A DNA stretch of 64,000 nucleotides from contig CAJTKK010000013.1 in assembly GCA_910576535.1 (NCBI GenBank), positions 1 to 64,000 of the forward strand. The letters run 5' to 3'. This document shows, piece by piece, positions 41,440 through 48,828 of this stretch. Position 1 is the first letter of the stretch; each line of letters begins with the position of its first letter. The DNA comes from an uncultured Lachnospiraceae bacterium (GTDB lineage: Bacteria; Bacillota; Clostridia; Lachnospirales; Lachnospiraceae). Under the pieces are notes generated by a model. The model searched no databases. It worked only from the letters and a program-made list of their open reading frames with translations, and had not been told where the DNA came from. Position numbers and translations under genes: made by a program.

Positions 41440-42849
41440 TTATACGGTAACCCAATAAAATGTCTCTTTCGTAATCTTCAGCCCTAATTTCCTCTGCAGA
41501 TTAAAAGAAGGGGAATTTGCTGCAATCACATCGCCATACGGCAAATACCCTTTCGATAAATGATAATTAATCATATATGCTTCCAGGCTTTCCGCTATCC
41601 CGCGTCTACGGTATTCCTCATATACTTCCAGCATTCCAATACTCCCTTCGATATGCTCCCCTGCAAAACCGGCTAATTTCCCGTCAATAAATGCGCCGAA
41701 CATATTGCCGCTTTCCAGCCGTTCTTGAACATATTCTTTTGATCCCATGGAATAATGGCCGCTGATTTCCTCCAGAAAAGATACATCCAGTTGCCTGATT
41801 ACTGTATCTTTCGCTATTTCCAAAGGCGTTTTCCTGTTAAAGACTGCCCGGCGGCATATCTTTTTTTCCAGTATTTCATAAGACTTTTCCATGGGAGCCA
41901 GCAGGCATTCCTGATGAAGAACAAAGAAAAGGATATCGCCCGCAGGTATCGTATTCACTATTTTTCCTGCCGCCGATTCCAAAAAAACGGCAAGAAAACA
42001 AGTTCCCGCTTCCTTGTCCCATATGATGGCGCCGTCTTTCCCTTCATAAACCAGTTCCCCCCGTCCCCGGCGCAAACTTTCTGACATATCCGCATACAAT
42101 GCCTTGTTTTCTTTTTCCAGCTTTTCTATCAGCTTTTTTCTCCGGAGATATCTCTCATACAAGTCAGGGCGCAGACTTTCTGTCCTGCTTTCCGACTGCC
42201 TTAGCCGCCATTCCTCAATTCTTTTATGATCGCCGGACAACAGCACTTGCGGCACATCTTTTCCATTCCAATGCTCCGGCCTGGAATATTGGGGATATTC
42301 TAATAAATCATTGTGAAAACTCTCCACGTCTGCAGAAGTTTCATTGTGCAATACCCCCGGCACTAACCGCGCAATAGCATCTATCATAACAAGAGCCGGC
42401 AATTCGCCTCCAGTCAGCACATAATCCCCGATGGAGACATAATCGGTCACAATTTCCTCCAATACCCTTTCATCAATGCCTTCATAATGCCCGCAAAGAA
42501 AAATCAGATCTTCTTCCTTTGCAAATCCTTCCGCCATTTTCTGATGGAAAACCTTTCCTTTGGGAGTCAGATATATTACCCTCGTCTTTTTTCCGTTGCC
42601 CTTTTTCTGTTTCTCTATCCTATCCCTTACTGCCTTATAGCAATCATAAACCGGCTGCGCCTGCATCAGCATCCCGGCCCCGCCGCCATATGGGTAATCA
42701 TCCACCTTTTTATGCTTGTCTGCCGTATAATCCCTTATATTTACCGCATCCAAAGACAGAAAGCCCTTTTGGGCCGCCCGTCCAAGAATACTGTCCTGCA
42801 CTCCCCGTTCTATCATTTCCGGGAATAAAGTCATCACATAAAATTTCAT
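41440..42849 (-). CDS. trmD: TrmD-GNAT fusion: tRNA (guanine-37-N1)-methyltransferase with C-terminal acetyltransferase
   Basis: A 469-residue protein, about twice the usual TrmD length. Residues 1-240 are full TrmD: YPYGGGAGMLM (SAM knot entry), LCGHYEGIDERV, SIGDYVLTGGELPALVMIDA and RPEHWNGKDVPQVLLSGDH. It methylates G37 of tRNA to prevent frameshifting. Residues about 250-469 form a complete GNAT unit beginning LYADMSESLRRGRGELVYEG and carrying the acetyl-CoA loop EEYRRRGIAESLEAY (411-425) and a C-terminal NSPSFNLQRKLGLKIT. No stop or frameshift lies between the halves. The ATG at 42849 overlaps the rimM stop by four bases. The acetyl acceptor is unknown. Confidence 0.93.
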   Translation of the reverse strand: MKFYVMTLFPEMIERGVQDSILGRAAQKGFLSLDAVNIRDYTADKHKKVDDYPYGGGAGMLMQAQPVYDCYKAVRDRIEKQKKGNGKKTRVIYLTPKGKVFHQKMAEGFAKEEDLIFLCGHYEGIDERVLEEIVTDYVSIGDYVLTGGELPALVMIDAIARLVPGVLHNETSADVESFHNDLLEYPQYSRPEHWNGKDVPQVLLSGDHKRIEEWRLRQSESRTESLRPDLYERYLRRKKLIEKLEKENKALYADMSESLRRGRGELVYEGKDGAIIWDKEAGTCFLAVFLESAAGKIVNTIPAGDILFFVLHQECLLAPMEKSYEILEKKICRRAVFNRKTPLEIAKDTVIRQLDVSFLEEISGHYSMGSKEYVQERLESGNMFGAFIDGKLAGFAGEHIEGSIGMLEVYEEYRRRGIAESLEAYMINYHLSKGYLPYGDVIAANSPSFNLQRKLGLKITKETFYWVTV

Positions 42850-43358
42850 TCTTCTAAAAGCCCTTCCAGCAAATGCACTTCCATCTGCCCAGCTTCTATA
42901 TCCACTTTTAAAATGCATTCTTTGATTGCCGGGATCAGCAGTTCCTTTTTGTTTTCCATTTCCACTATATAGACATCATTTGCGCCTGTTTCTATCACAT
43001 CTTTCAGCTTCCCAAGCTTTCGCCCATTGTCATCTGTCACAGCAATGCCCAGCAGATCCGCAACGAAGTATTCATCTTTTTCCAGCTTTTGAGCCTTGTC
43101 CCTTGTCACATAAAGCTCTTTTCCTTTATATTTCTCGATATCATTAATATGATCCATATCTTTAAATTTTAAAATTGCAAACTTTTTAAAAAATTTAACC
43201 CCTTCGATCACAAGCGTCAATTCCTCTTTCCCCGTATTAAGAATCACCTCTTTCAATTCCTTAAAACGGTTAAGGTCATCCGTTGTAGGAAAAACCTTCA
43301 CTTCTCCCTTAATCCCATGGGTAGAGGATATAATGCCCACCCTTAATTTATCTTCCAT
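42846..43358 (-). CDS. rimM: 16S rRNA processing protein RimM
   Basis: A 170-residue assembly factor for the 30S head that binds ribosomal protein S19. The N-terminal barrel has RVGIISSTHGIKGEVKVFP, the PRC-barrel C-terminal half has YFVADLLGIAVTDDNGRKLG and DVYIVEMENKKELLIPAI. I start at 43358 (AAGGA upstream); the frame to 43451 passes through a palindrome and is not conserved. Its stop overlaps the trmD start by four bases. Confidence 0.96.
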   Translation of the reverse strand: MEDKLRVGIISSTHGIKGEVKVFPTTDDLNRFKELKEVILNTGKEELTLVIEGVKFFKKFAILKFKDMDHINDIEKYKGKELYVTRDKAQKLEKDEYFVADLLGIAVTDDNGRKLGKLKDVIETGANDVYIVEMENKKELLIPAIKECILKVDIEAGQMEVHLLEGLLEE

Positions 43359-43405
43359 ATCCGATTCCTTTTTAAAGAAATATCTTCCTTTCCTTTTCCT
43401 GTTTA

Positions 43406-43435
43406 AAATAAGGATGGGAATTCCCATCCTTATTT
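43406..43435. repeat. 30-bp perfect palindrome between khpA and rimM
   Basis: A perfect 15+15 inverted repeat (AAATAAGGATGGGAA and its reverse complement) with no loop. As RNA it forms a stem of about 13 bp with a 4-base loop, followed on the minus strand by TTTTAAAC. It may be an attenuator or a processing site inside the rpsP-rplS transcript. Confidence 0.8.
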
Positions 43436-43458
43436 CCATCGCTTTATGCATTCATTGT

Positions 43459-43686
43459 TTAAACGATTTCTACATCCACTTTCTTATTGTCTTTGGATGA
43501 TGCTGCTTTCACAACGGACCGTATTGCCTTTGCAATCCTTCCTTGTTTTCCGATTACTTTTCCCATATCGGACTGTGCAACATGAAGCTCTACAATCATG
43601 TTTCTGCCATCTTCCTTTTGTGTAACTACAACTTCATCCGGATTGTCAACAAGTGCTTTTGCAATTACTTCAACTAATTCTTTCAT
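43459..43686 (-). CDS. khpA: KH-domain RNA-binding protein KhpA (YlqC)
   Basis: A 75-residue single type II KH domain protein. The RNA-contacting GxxG loop is VIGKQGRIAKAIR; the N-terminal VIAKALVDNPDEV is family-typical. KhpA with KhpB binds many transcripts and in some Firmicutes affects cell elongation and division. It stands between rpsP and rimM as ylqC does in B. subtilis. Confidence 0.96.
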   Translation of the reverse strand: MKELVEVIAKALVDNPDEVVVTQKEDGRNMIVELHVAQSDMGKVIGKQGRIAKAIRSVVKAASSKDNKKVDVEIV

Positions 43687-43715
43687 AGTCCACCTCCAAA
43701 AGCGGCCAAGTATAC

Positions 43716-43961
43716 TTATTTTGTAATACCTGCGAGTTTGAAAATCTTGTTAACAATTTCTGTGGGCTGCGCGCCATTTGCCAGCCATTTTTTTGCCAGT
43801 TCCTCATCTACTTTAAATGTGCTGGGATCTGTCTTCGGGTCATAGGTTCCGATTTCCTCAATAAACCTTCCGTCTCTTGGGGATCTGGAATCTGCTACGA
43901 TAATTCTATAGAAAGGAGCTTTCTTCTGACCCATTCTTCTTAATCTGATTTTTACTGCCAT
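43716..43961 (-). CDS. rpsP: 30S ribosomal protein S16
   Basis: An 81-residue ribosomal protein of the 30S body. MAVKIRLRRMGQKKAPFYRI and VADSRSPRDGRFIEEIGTYD are unmistakable. The ATG at 43961 has GGAGGTG 6-7 bases upstream; a GTG three codons earlier lies inside that ribosome site. It follows ffh by about 130 bases. An AT-rich 10-bp inverted repeat (44007-44029) lies in that gap. Confidence 0.98.
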   Translation of the reverse strand: MAVKIRLRRMGQKKAPFYRIIVADSRSPRDGRFIEEIGTYDPKTDPSTFKVDEELAKKWLANGAQPTEIVNKIFKLAGITK

Positions 43962-44088
43962 TTTTTTCACCTCCGCATATCATTGCTTAAAATTTGCTTT
44001 ATTAGAAATAGAAATAAAATATTTCTATTACTGTCATATATCACTTTACTGCATAAAAACCTGATACATATCTATGCTTCCCGCATAG

Positions 44089-45447
44089 TCAAAAAGGAAA
44101 TTTCATCCCGCCGAACAGTCCGCGCCCTTTTTTTCCTCCCATCATCCCCGGGAGCTGTTTCATCATTTTCTGCGATTGCTCAAACTGTTTTACGAAACGG
44201 TTCACTACAGCGATGTCTACCCCCGCCCCTCTTGCAATACGGCTTTTCCTGCTCAAATTCAGCAGTTTCGGGTTTTCTCTTTCTGCAGGCGTCATGCTAA
44301 GGACAATCGCTTCCGTCCTGGCCAATTGCTTTTCATCCACCATAGACTCAAGATCCCCCATCTGACGGCCCATGCCGGGCATCATCCCCAGGATCCCTGC
44401 AAGCCCTCCCATCTTTTTCATCTGTTTCATGCTTTCAAGGTAATCGTTGAAGTCAAATTTGCCCTTTTTCATCCGGGCTGCCATTTCTTTTTCTTTTCCT
44501 TCATCTATGTCAATGCTTGCCTGTACCTTATCTATCAGTGTCAGCACATCGCCCATGCCAAGGATACGGCTGGCCATCCGGTCCGGATAAAATTGCTCCA
44601 GATCCGACAGCTTTTCCCCCATGCCCACATAAAGAATGGGTTTTCCGGTCACCGCTTTTACAGAAAGAGCGGCGCCGCCTCTGGTATCGCCGTCCATCTT
44701 AGACAGAACCACTCCGTCAACGCCTACCTTCCCGTCAAATTCCTTTGCCACATTCACAGCATCCTGTCCAGTCATGGCATCTACTACAAGAAGGGTTTGA
44801 TGGATTTCCGCCTCTTTTTTTATTTCCTGCAGTTCCGTCATCATTTCCTCATCAATATGAAGCCGGCCTGCAGTATCCAGAATCACAACATTATGCCCGT
44901 TCTTTTTCGCATGTTCTATTGCCGCCCTGGCAATATCTGCCGGCTTATGGTTTTCACCCATGGCAAAAACATCTACGCCCTGTTTTTCCCCATTTATCTG
45001 CAATTGTTTAATCGCTGCCGGGCGGTAAATATCGCAGGCTACAAGCAATGGCTTTTTCCCTTTTAACTTTAATTTCCCTGCGATCTTGGCTGTAGTGGTT
45101 GTCTTGCCGGCGCCCTGGAGTCCGCACATCATAATTACAGTAATTGATTTTCCGGGCTGCAATTGAATCTCAGTGGTCTGCGAACCCATTAGGGCAACCA
45201 TCTCTTCATTTACAATCTTAATGACCATCTGGCCCGGATTTAACCCATTCATCACATCCGCGCCGATTGCCCTTTCTTCGATTGCCTTCACAAACTGCTT
45301 AACCACTTTGAAATTAACATCGGCTTCCAGCAAAGCCATTTTCACTTCTTTTAAAGCAGACTTTACATCATCTTCCGTCAGCCGCCCTTTGCTTCTCAAA
45401 TTTTTAAATACATTCTGCAGTTTATCCGTCAAACTTTCAAAAGCCAT
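44089..45447 (-). CDS. ffh: Signal recognition particle protein Ffh
   Basis: A 452-residue SRP GTPase that with 4.5S/6S RNA targets nascent membrane and secretory proteins. N domain MAFESLTDKLQNVFKNLRSK, G1 GLQGAGKTTTTAKIAGKLK, G3 DTAGR, G4 SKMDGDTRGG, and a Met-rich M domain (GGLAGILGMMPGMGRQMGD, with many Met at the end) that binds RNA and signal sequences. I start at the ATG at 45447 with AGAGGT upstream. It is linked to ylxM, and its receptor ftsY is at 50163. Confidence 0.97.
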   Translation of the reverse strand: MAFESLTDKLQNVFKNLRSKGRLTEDDVKSALKEVKMALLEADVNFKVVKQFVKAIEERAIGADVMNGLNPGQMVIKIVNEEMVALMGSQTTEIQLQPGKSITVIMMCGLQGAGKTTTTAKIAGKLKLKGKKPLLVACDIYRPAAIKQLQINGEKQGVDVFAMGENHKPADIARAAIEHAKKNGHNVVILDTAGRLHIDEEMMTELQEIKKEAEIHQTLLVVDAMTGQDAVNVAKEFDGKVGVDGVVLSKMDGDTRGGAALSVKAVTGKPILYVGMGEKLSDLEQFYPDRMASRILGMGDVLTLIDKVQASIDIDEGKEKEMAARMKKGKFDFNDYLESMKQMKKMGGLAGILGMMPGMGRQMGDLESMVDEKQLARTEAIVLSMTPAERENPKLLNLSRKSRIARGAGVDIAVVNRFVKQFEQSQKMMKQLPGMMGGKKGRGLFGGMKFPF

Positions 45448-45491
45448 ACGTTCAACCTCTATCTTTTCCGGAACGCCTTTTTCAGACATCC

Positions 45492-45833
45492 CTATAGCGC
45501 TTCCAATATTTCGCCAGTAAGCTGCCTTATTTTTTCCCTTAAACAGCCTTGCCCGGCCGACTCATCTTCCGCCAGTTCATTCATTTGACGGACTTTATCT
45601 TTAATGTCATTAAACCGCTTCACTAAATGTAGCTTACTTTCATATTCTTCCAGAATACGGTTACATCTCTTTATCAGATCATGAACGCCCTGCCTGCTAA
45701 TCCCTTGCATTTCAGCAATCTCACTTATAGACAAATCGTTATAAACAGCATCTTCATAAATCTTCTGCTGATGTTGTGTCAAAAGTTCCCCGTAAAAATC
45801 ATATAACAGCCCTTGCTCCACGATTTTTTCCAT
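45492..45833 (-). CDS. ylxM: YlxM-type helix-turn-helix protein
   Basis: A 113-residue sigma-70 region-4-like HTH protein. LLTQHQQKIYEDAVYNDLSI followed by SEIAEMQGISRQGVHDLIKR forms the HTH. The family is genetically tied to ffh and in streptococci modulates the SRP GTPases. It begins the ylxM-ffh operon behind a strong promoter. Start at 45833: ATG 7 bases after GGAG. Confidence 0.94.
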   Translation of the reverse strand: MEKIVEQGLLYDFYGELLTQHQQKIYEDAVYNDLSISEIAEMQGISRQGVHDLIKRCNRILEEYESKLHLVKRFNDIKDKVRQMNELAEDESAGQGCLREKIRQLTGEILEAL

Positions 45834-45868
45834 CACATTTCTCCTATGTCCTATTGAACACTTTGCTT

Positions 45869-45897
45869 ATCATACTACAAGAAAAACATAGTGTCAA
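45869..45897 (-). promoter_or_regulatory. Sigma-A promoter of ylxM-ffh
   Basis: On the minus strand -35 TTGACA (45892-45897), 17-base spacer, -10 TATGAT (45869-45874), about 35 bases upstream of the ATG. The rest of the 365-base gap up to 46202 (45898-46112) shows nothing else that I can support. Confidence 0.82.
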
Positions 45898-46112
45898 GTG
45901 TTTTTTCTTTACGAACTGTTGTTTGTATGGCTTCATCTTACGTTATCCTTGTTTATTCCAGCCCTACTGCCTCATAGGATGCTTTTCTCATAGTCCATTC
46001 CCCTTCGCCTTTCTGATCAAATTTATCACAGTATTATCAAGGAAATGTCTGGCAAACTCTTTCCAATCAACAGGAAACAATGGGTTTTCATCCTGATTTT
46101 TTCATGTCCTCT

Positions 46113-46139
46113 TCAAAAAATAAGGAATATTGCCGATAA
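46113..46139 (+). promoter_or_regulatory. Sigma-D (FliA, sigma-28) promoter
   Basis: TCAA (46113-46116), exactly 15 bases, then GCCGATAA (46132-46139). Consensus is TAAA-N15-GCCGATA(A/T); the -10 is perfect and the -35 has one mismatch. It drives the 78-codon gene at 46203. Confidence 0.75.
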
Positions 46140-46162
46140 TGATAGCAGAAAACAAAATACGC

Positions 46163-46180
46163 AACCGGTATTGACCGGTT
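46163..46180 (+). repeat. Hairpin in the 5' UTR of the 78-codon gene
   Basis: AACCGGT (46163-46169) and ACCGGTT (46174-46180) with loop ATTG. It lies between the sigma-D promoter and the AAAGGAGG ribosome site, 8 bases ahead of the latter. It may protect the mRNA or modulate translation. Confidence 0.5.
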
Positions 46181-46202
46181 TTACATCTAAAGGAGGCTAA
46201 CG

Positions 46203-46439
46203 ATGACCGATATGACACAGATGTTAAACTCTCTAGAGAACTCCATGAAACTGCAAATGCGGGCAAAAGCTGAAAAAAGAGCCGGAAAAGCAGCAAAAGA
46301 CAAAAAAGAATTCCAGGAAAAGCTGATGCGCGCATCGGTTAGCGAAATGGAACTTGACGGCATAGCTTCCAAAGCAAAAGGATCCGAGGATGCGGTACGC
46401 AGGGATCAGTTAACCGGAATGATGATGGCCGGATTTTAA
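46203..46439 (+). CDS. 78-residue protein, predicted member of the motility (sigma-D) regulon
   Basis: A small hydrophilic protein with a strong ribosome site (AAAGGAGG, 6 bases before the ATG), a sigma-D-type promoter and a strong terminator, so it is a complete monocistronic gene. Residues 10-45 are a highly charged, Lys/Ala/Glu-rich helix (MLNSLENSMKLQMRAKAEKR) that may form a coiled coil; the C-terminus is RRDQLTGMMMAGF. No membrane segment or signal peptide. I do not recognise a family. Sigma-D control suggests flagella or chemotaxis (for example chaperone or regulator), which is an inference. Confidence 0.8.
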   Translation: MTDMTQMLNSLENSMKLQMRAKAEKRAGKAAKDKKEFQEKLMRASVSEMELDGIASKAKGSEDAVRRDQLTGMMMAGF

Positions 46440-46456
46440 CAGAAAAACTTCAAATC

Positions 46457-46493
46457 AAAAGCCCTATCCCGGATATCCGGCATAGGGCTTTTT
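46457..46493. terminator. Bidirectional terminator between the 78-codon gene and the GH25 gene
   Basis: AAAAGCCCTAT pairs with ATAGGGCTTTT around CCCGGATATCCGGC, itself partly palindromic (CCGGATATCCGG). U-tracts on both strands serve both convergent genes. Confidence 0.88.
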
Positions 46494-46505
46494 AACATCC
46501 AGATT

Positions 46506-47648
46506 TTATCCAAAATCTTTCATGCTGATATTCATATCCACATCCGTGCTTATCCCGGCTACTTTTCCGGTAGAAGTATACTGCCAGATGCTGAACTCAT
46601 AAGGGAAATACAATGGGGTCTGGTAATAAGCAAACCATTTTTCATATTCTTCCAACTGGCCCATGTCCAGCATAAGCAGAAAGGTCTTTAGATTACCGTA
46701 TATCATCGGCGTATATCCCGCTTCTTTAATCTTATCGCAAAAAGCAATGCACACATCTGTCCAATCCTGCTTTTCCATATCCTTTGTACGTGGATTTTTT
46801 GTCGTCACCTCTTCTATATCCAAAACCACCGGATAGGAAATATCATATCCCTCCAAATGTTCCAGGACAAATTCCGCTTCTTCCTCCGCTTCTTCCTGAT
46901 TTAAAGCCTGCGTAAAAAAATAAACCCCTGTTTTGATCCCATTTTCCAAAGCGCCTTCCATGTTCGTTTCATAGGATTCATCCAATATCAGCTTTCCTTC
47001 CGTAGCGCCCCTGATCCCTAAACGGATAAAGGCGTAATCCACTCCGTCGCCGGCTACCTTTTCCCAGTCAATTTTTTCCTGGTATCTGGAAACATCAATT
47101 CCTTTTTTAGATACCACAGCCCCGTCTGAAAGATATTCTAAGACATTGTCATCATTCATAATGAACTGCTCTTCCTCATAAGAATGATGTTTTAAGGTAT
47201 CCAGTACCGGGAAAAAATAATACCGGCTATTGGCTGCCACCACAATTTCCTCCGGATATAACGCCCGCAGCATTGCAGCAGTTCCCTCCCCGTTTTCCAT
47301 CATCCCCTTTACCGTACCTAAAATTTCTTCTTCCTTTTGCCTGGCGGCTTCCAAAACCGCAGCATCCATCATATCCTGCATTTGTGTTTCCGAATAGGAA
47401 GGTTCCGTCCTCATTTCATTTAAATAAGCTACCGCTTCCTCTTTTTCCGTCTCCAGCAATCTGTTCTTTACCACGAGGAATAAACAGCCCGTCAGCGATG
47501 CGAGGGCAATCATGCATAAGAATACCGGAAGGAATATTCCCCTCCTGCGCCTTTTTCTTCTTTTTCTAGGCATCCTTGGAATATACTCCTGGGAAATACC
47601 CTGTTCCTTATCCATATCTTCAATATCCAAAAACACCTTGTGATTCAT
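46506..47648 (-). CDS. Membrane-anchored GH25 lysozyme-like muramidase
   Basis: A 380-residue type II membrane protein. A basic cytoplasmic start (PRKRRKRRRRG) precedes a membrane helix at about 38-60, a helical stalk (62-120), and a GH25 domain from about 182 to the end. Catalytic residues are expected in KKGIDVSRYQEKIDW (Asp) and YPVVLDIEEVTT (Asp, Glu); MIYGNLKTF and FSIWQYTSTGKVAGI are further GH25 marks. It should cut the glycan MurNAc-GlcNAc bonds at the outer membrane face. A convergent terminator lies downstream. Confidence 0.92.
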   Translation of the reverse strand: MNHKVFLDIEDMDKEQGISQEYIPRMPRKRRKRRRRGIFLPVFLCMIALASLTGCLFLVVKNRLLETEKEEAVAYLNEMRTEPSYSETQMQDMMDAAVLEAARQKEEEILGTVKGMMENGEGTAAMLRALYPEEIVVAANSRYYFFPVLDTLKHHSYEEEQFIMNDDNVLEYLSDGAVVSKKGIDVSRYQEKIDWEKVAGDGVDYAFIRLGIRGATEGKLILDESYETNMEGALENGIKTGVYFFTQALNQEEAEEEAEFVLEHLEGYDISYPVVLDIEEVTTKNPRTKDMEKQDWTDVCIAFCDKIKEAGYTPMIYGNLKTFLLMLDMGQLEEYEKWFAYYQTPLYFPYEFSIWQYTSTGKVAGISTDVDMNISMKDFG

Positions 47649-47718
47649 CCGTACCTCTATTCCTTTATCTGCTGTATTTCCCGTTTCTTATCCATTCCCT
47701 GTTTTTACCATAAGCACA

Positions 47719-48663
47719 TTATATCTTCTCGCTAAAATAACTTTTATATCCTTCGCCGAATATCTCCGTAGCGCTGGTAATAATCATAAAAGCGTCAGAA
47801 TCTTCTTCCTTTACAATCTCCTCAATTCTTGGCATCAAAGGCTTTCTTACCACGCACATAATTATTTTCTTTTCTTTTTTGCTGTATGCCCCTGCGCCGC
47901 TTAAATGTGTAACACCCACATCCAGGTCCGCCAATACTCTGTCTGTAATTCTTTCCTGGCAGTCACTGATAATATACACTAGCTTCGCCCCATCTCTCCC
48001 ATAAAGGACAACGTCTAAAACTACCGCAGTCACTATTACCGCAATCCCTGCATACAGCGCCGCATCAATATCCCTGAATATAAAACCGGAAACGGTGACA
48101 ATACATACATCCGTCATAAAAAACAGAACCCCTGTCTTCAAGTGCGGAAATCTTAACCGGAGGCATTTAATAATAATATCCGTCCCCCCTGTCGTTGCCC
48201 CTCTTTTAAATATGCTTCCGATTGAGACTGCAATTAAGGCGCTGCCGGCAAGAGCCGCCAGCAGAATATCATCCGTAGCCGCCCCCAAAGCGGCAAATAT
48301 ATTTGTAAATAAAGAAGTCATGGCAATGGCATAAAAAGTAGAAACAATAAAACGGATGCCAAACTTCCATGCCCCCAGCAGGATAATCGGAATATTAATG
48401 AACAGAATAAGAGTTCCTGTCTCTAACGGAACCATGCGGCTTAAAATAATCGCTATCCCTGTCACTCCTCCGGGAGCCATATTATTAGGGTCTATAAAAA
48501 GACTGACCCCTGCCGCATAAACAATGGACGACAATGTAATAATCACATAATCAAGTAAAATATGTTTTACTGATTTTCTTTCTTCCCTCTTTTTCTCATA
48601 CTCCTGCTCCATTTCTGCAAGATACTTTTCCTCTGTGGCTACATGTCCTGACTTATCTTTCAT
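47719..48663 (-). CDS. YitT family membrane protein (DUF161/DUF2179)
   Basis: A 314-residue protein with about five or six membrane segments (YVIITLSSIVYAAGVSLFID, NMAPGGVTGIAIILSRMVPL, then FGIRFIVSTFYAIAM and others) and a C-terminal cytoplasmic DUF2179 domain (TDRVLADLDVGVTHLSGAGA, YSKKEKKIIMCVVRKP). Function of the family is not established; transport has been suggested. ATG at 48663 with GGAG 7 bases upstream is preferred to a TTG two codons earlier. Confidence 0.9.
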   Translation of the reverse strand: MKDKSGHVATEEKYLAEMEQEYEKKREERKSVKHILLDYVIITLSSIVYAAGVSLFIDPNNMAPGGVTGIAIILSRMVPLETGTLILFINIPIILLGAWKFGIRFIVSTFYAIAMTSLFTNIFAALGAATDDILLAALAGSALIAVSIGSIFKRGATTGGTDIIIKCLRLRFPHLKTGVLFFMTDVCIVTVSGFIFRDIDAALYAGIAVIVTAVVLDVVLYGRDGAKLVYIISDCQERITDRVLADLDVGVTHLSGAGAYSKKEKKIIMCVVRKPLMPRIEEIVKEEDSDAFMIITSATEIFGEGYKSYFSEKI

Positions 48664-48828
48664 ACTCAAACTCCGGTTCCTTTTTACTTAATATAATAAA
48701 TAAGATTCCCCCACGCCATTTTTCTATGCGGCAACATCAAAAGCGCGGCTATGGGCCGCCGCCATTTTTTCCTCCTATAAAAAAATTCCCTGGCTTCCCA
48801 TGTGGCAAAAAATCAAGGGTTCTTTTTA

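Noticed and set aside
44176..45066. A 296-codon plus-strand open frame opposite ffh
   Set aside because: Antisense shadow of a well-supported gene, rich in His/Phe/Cys, with no family signature.
48781..48828. Possible terminator after ilvA
   Set aside because: A T-run exists on the minus strand but the stem is only about 4 good pairs with mismatches, too weak to list.
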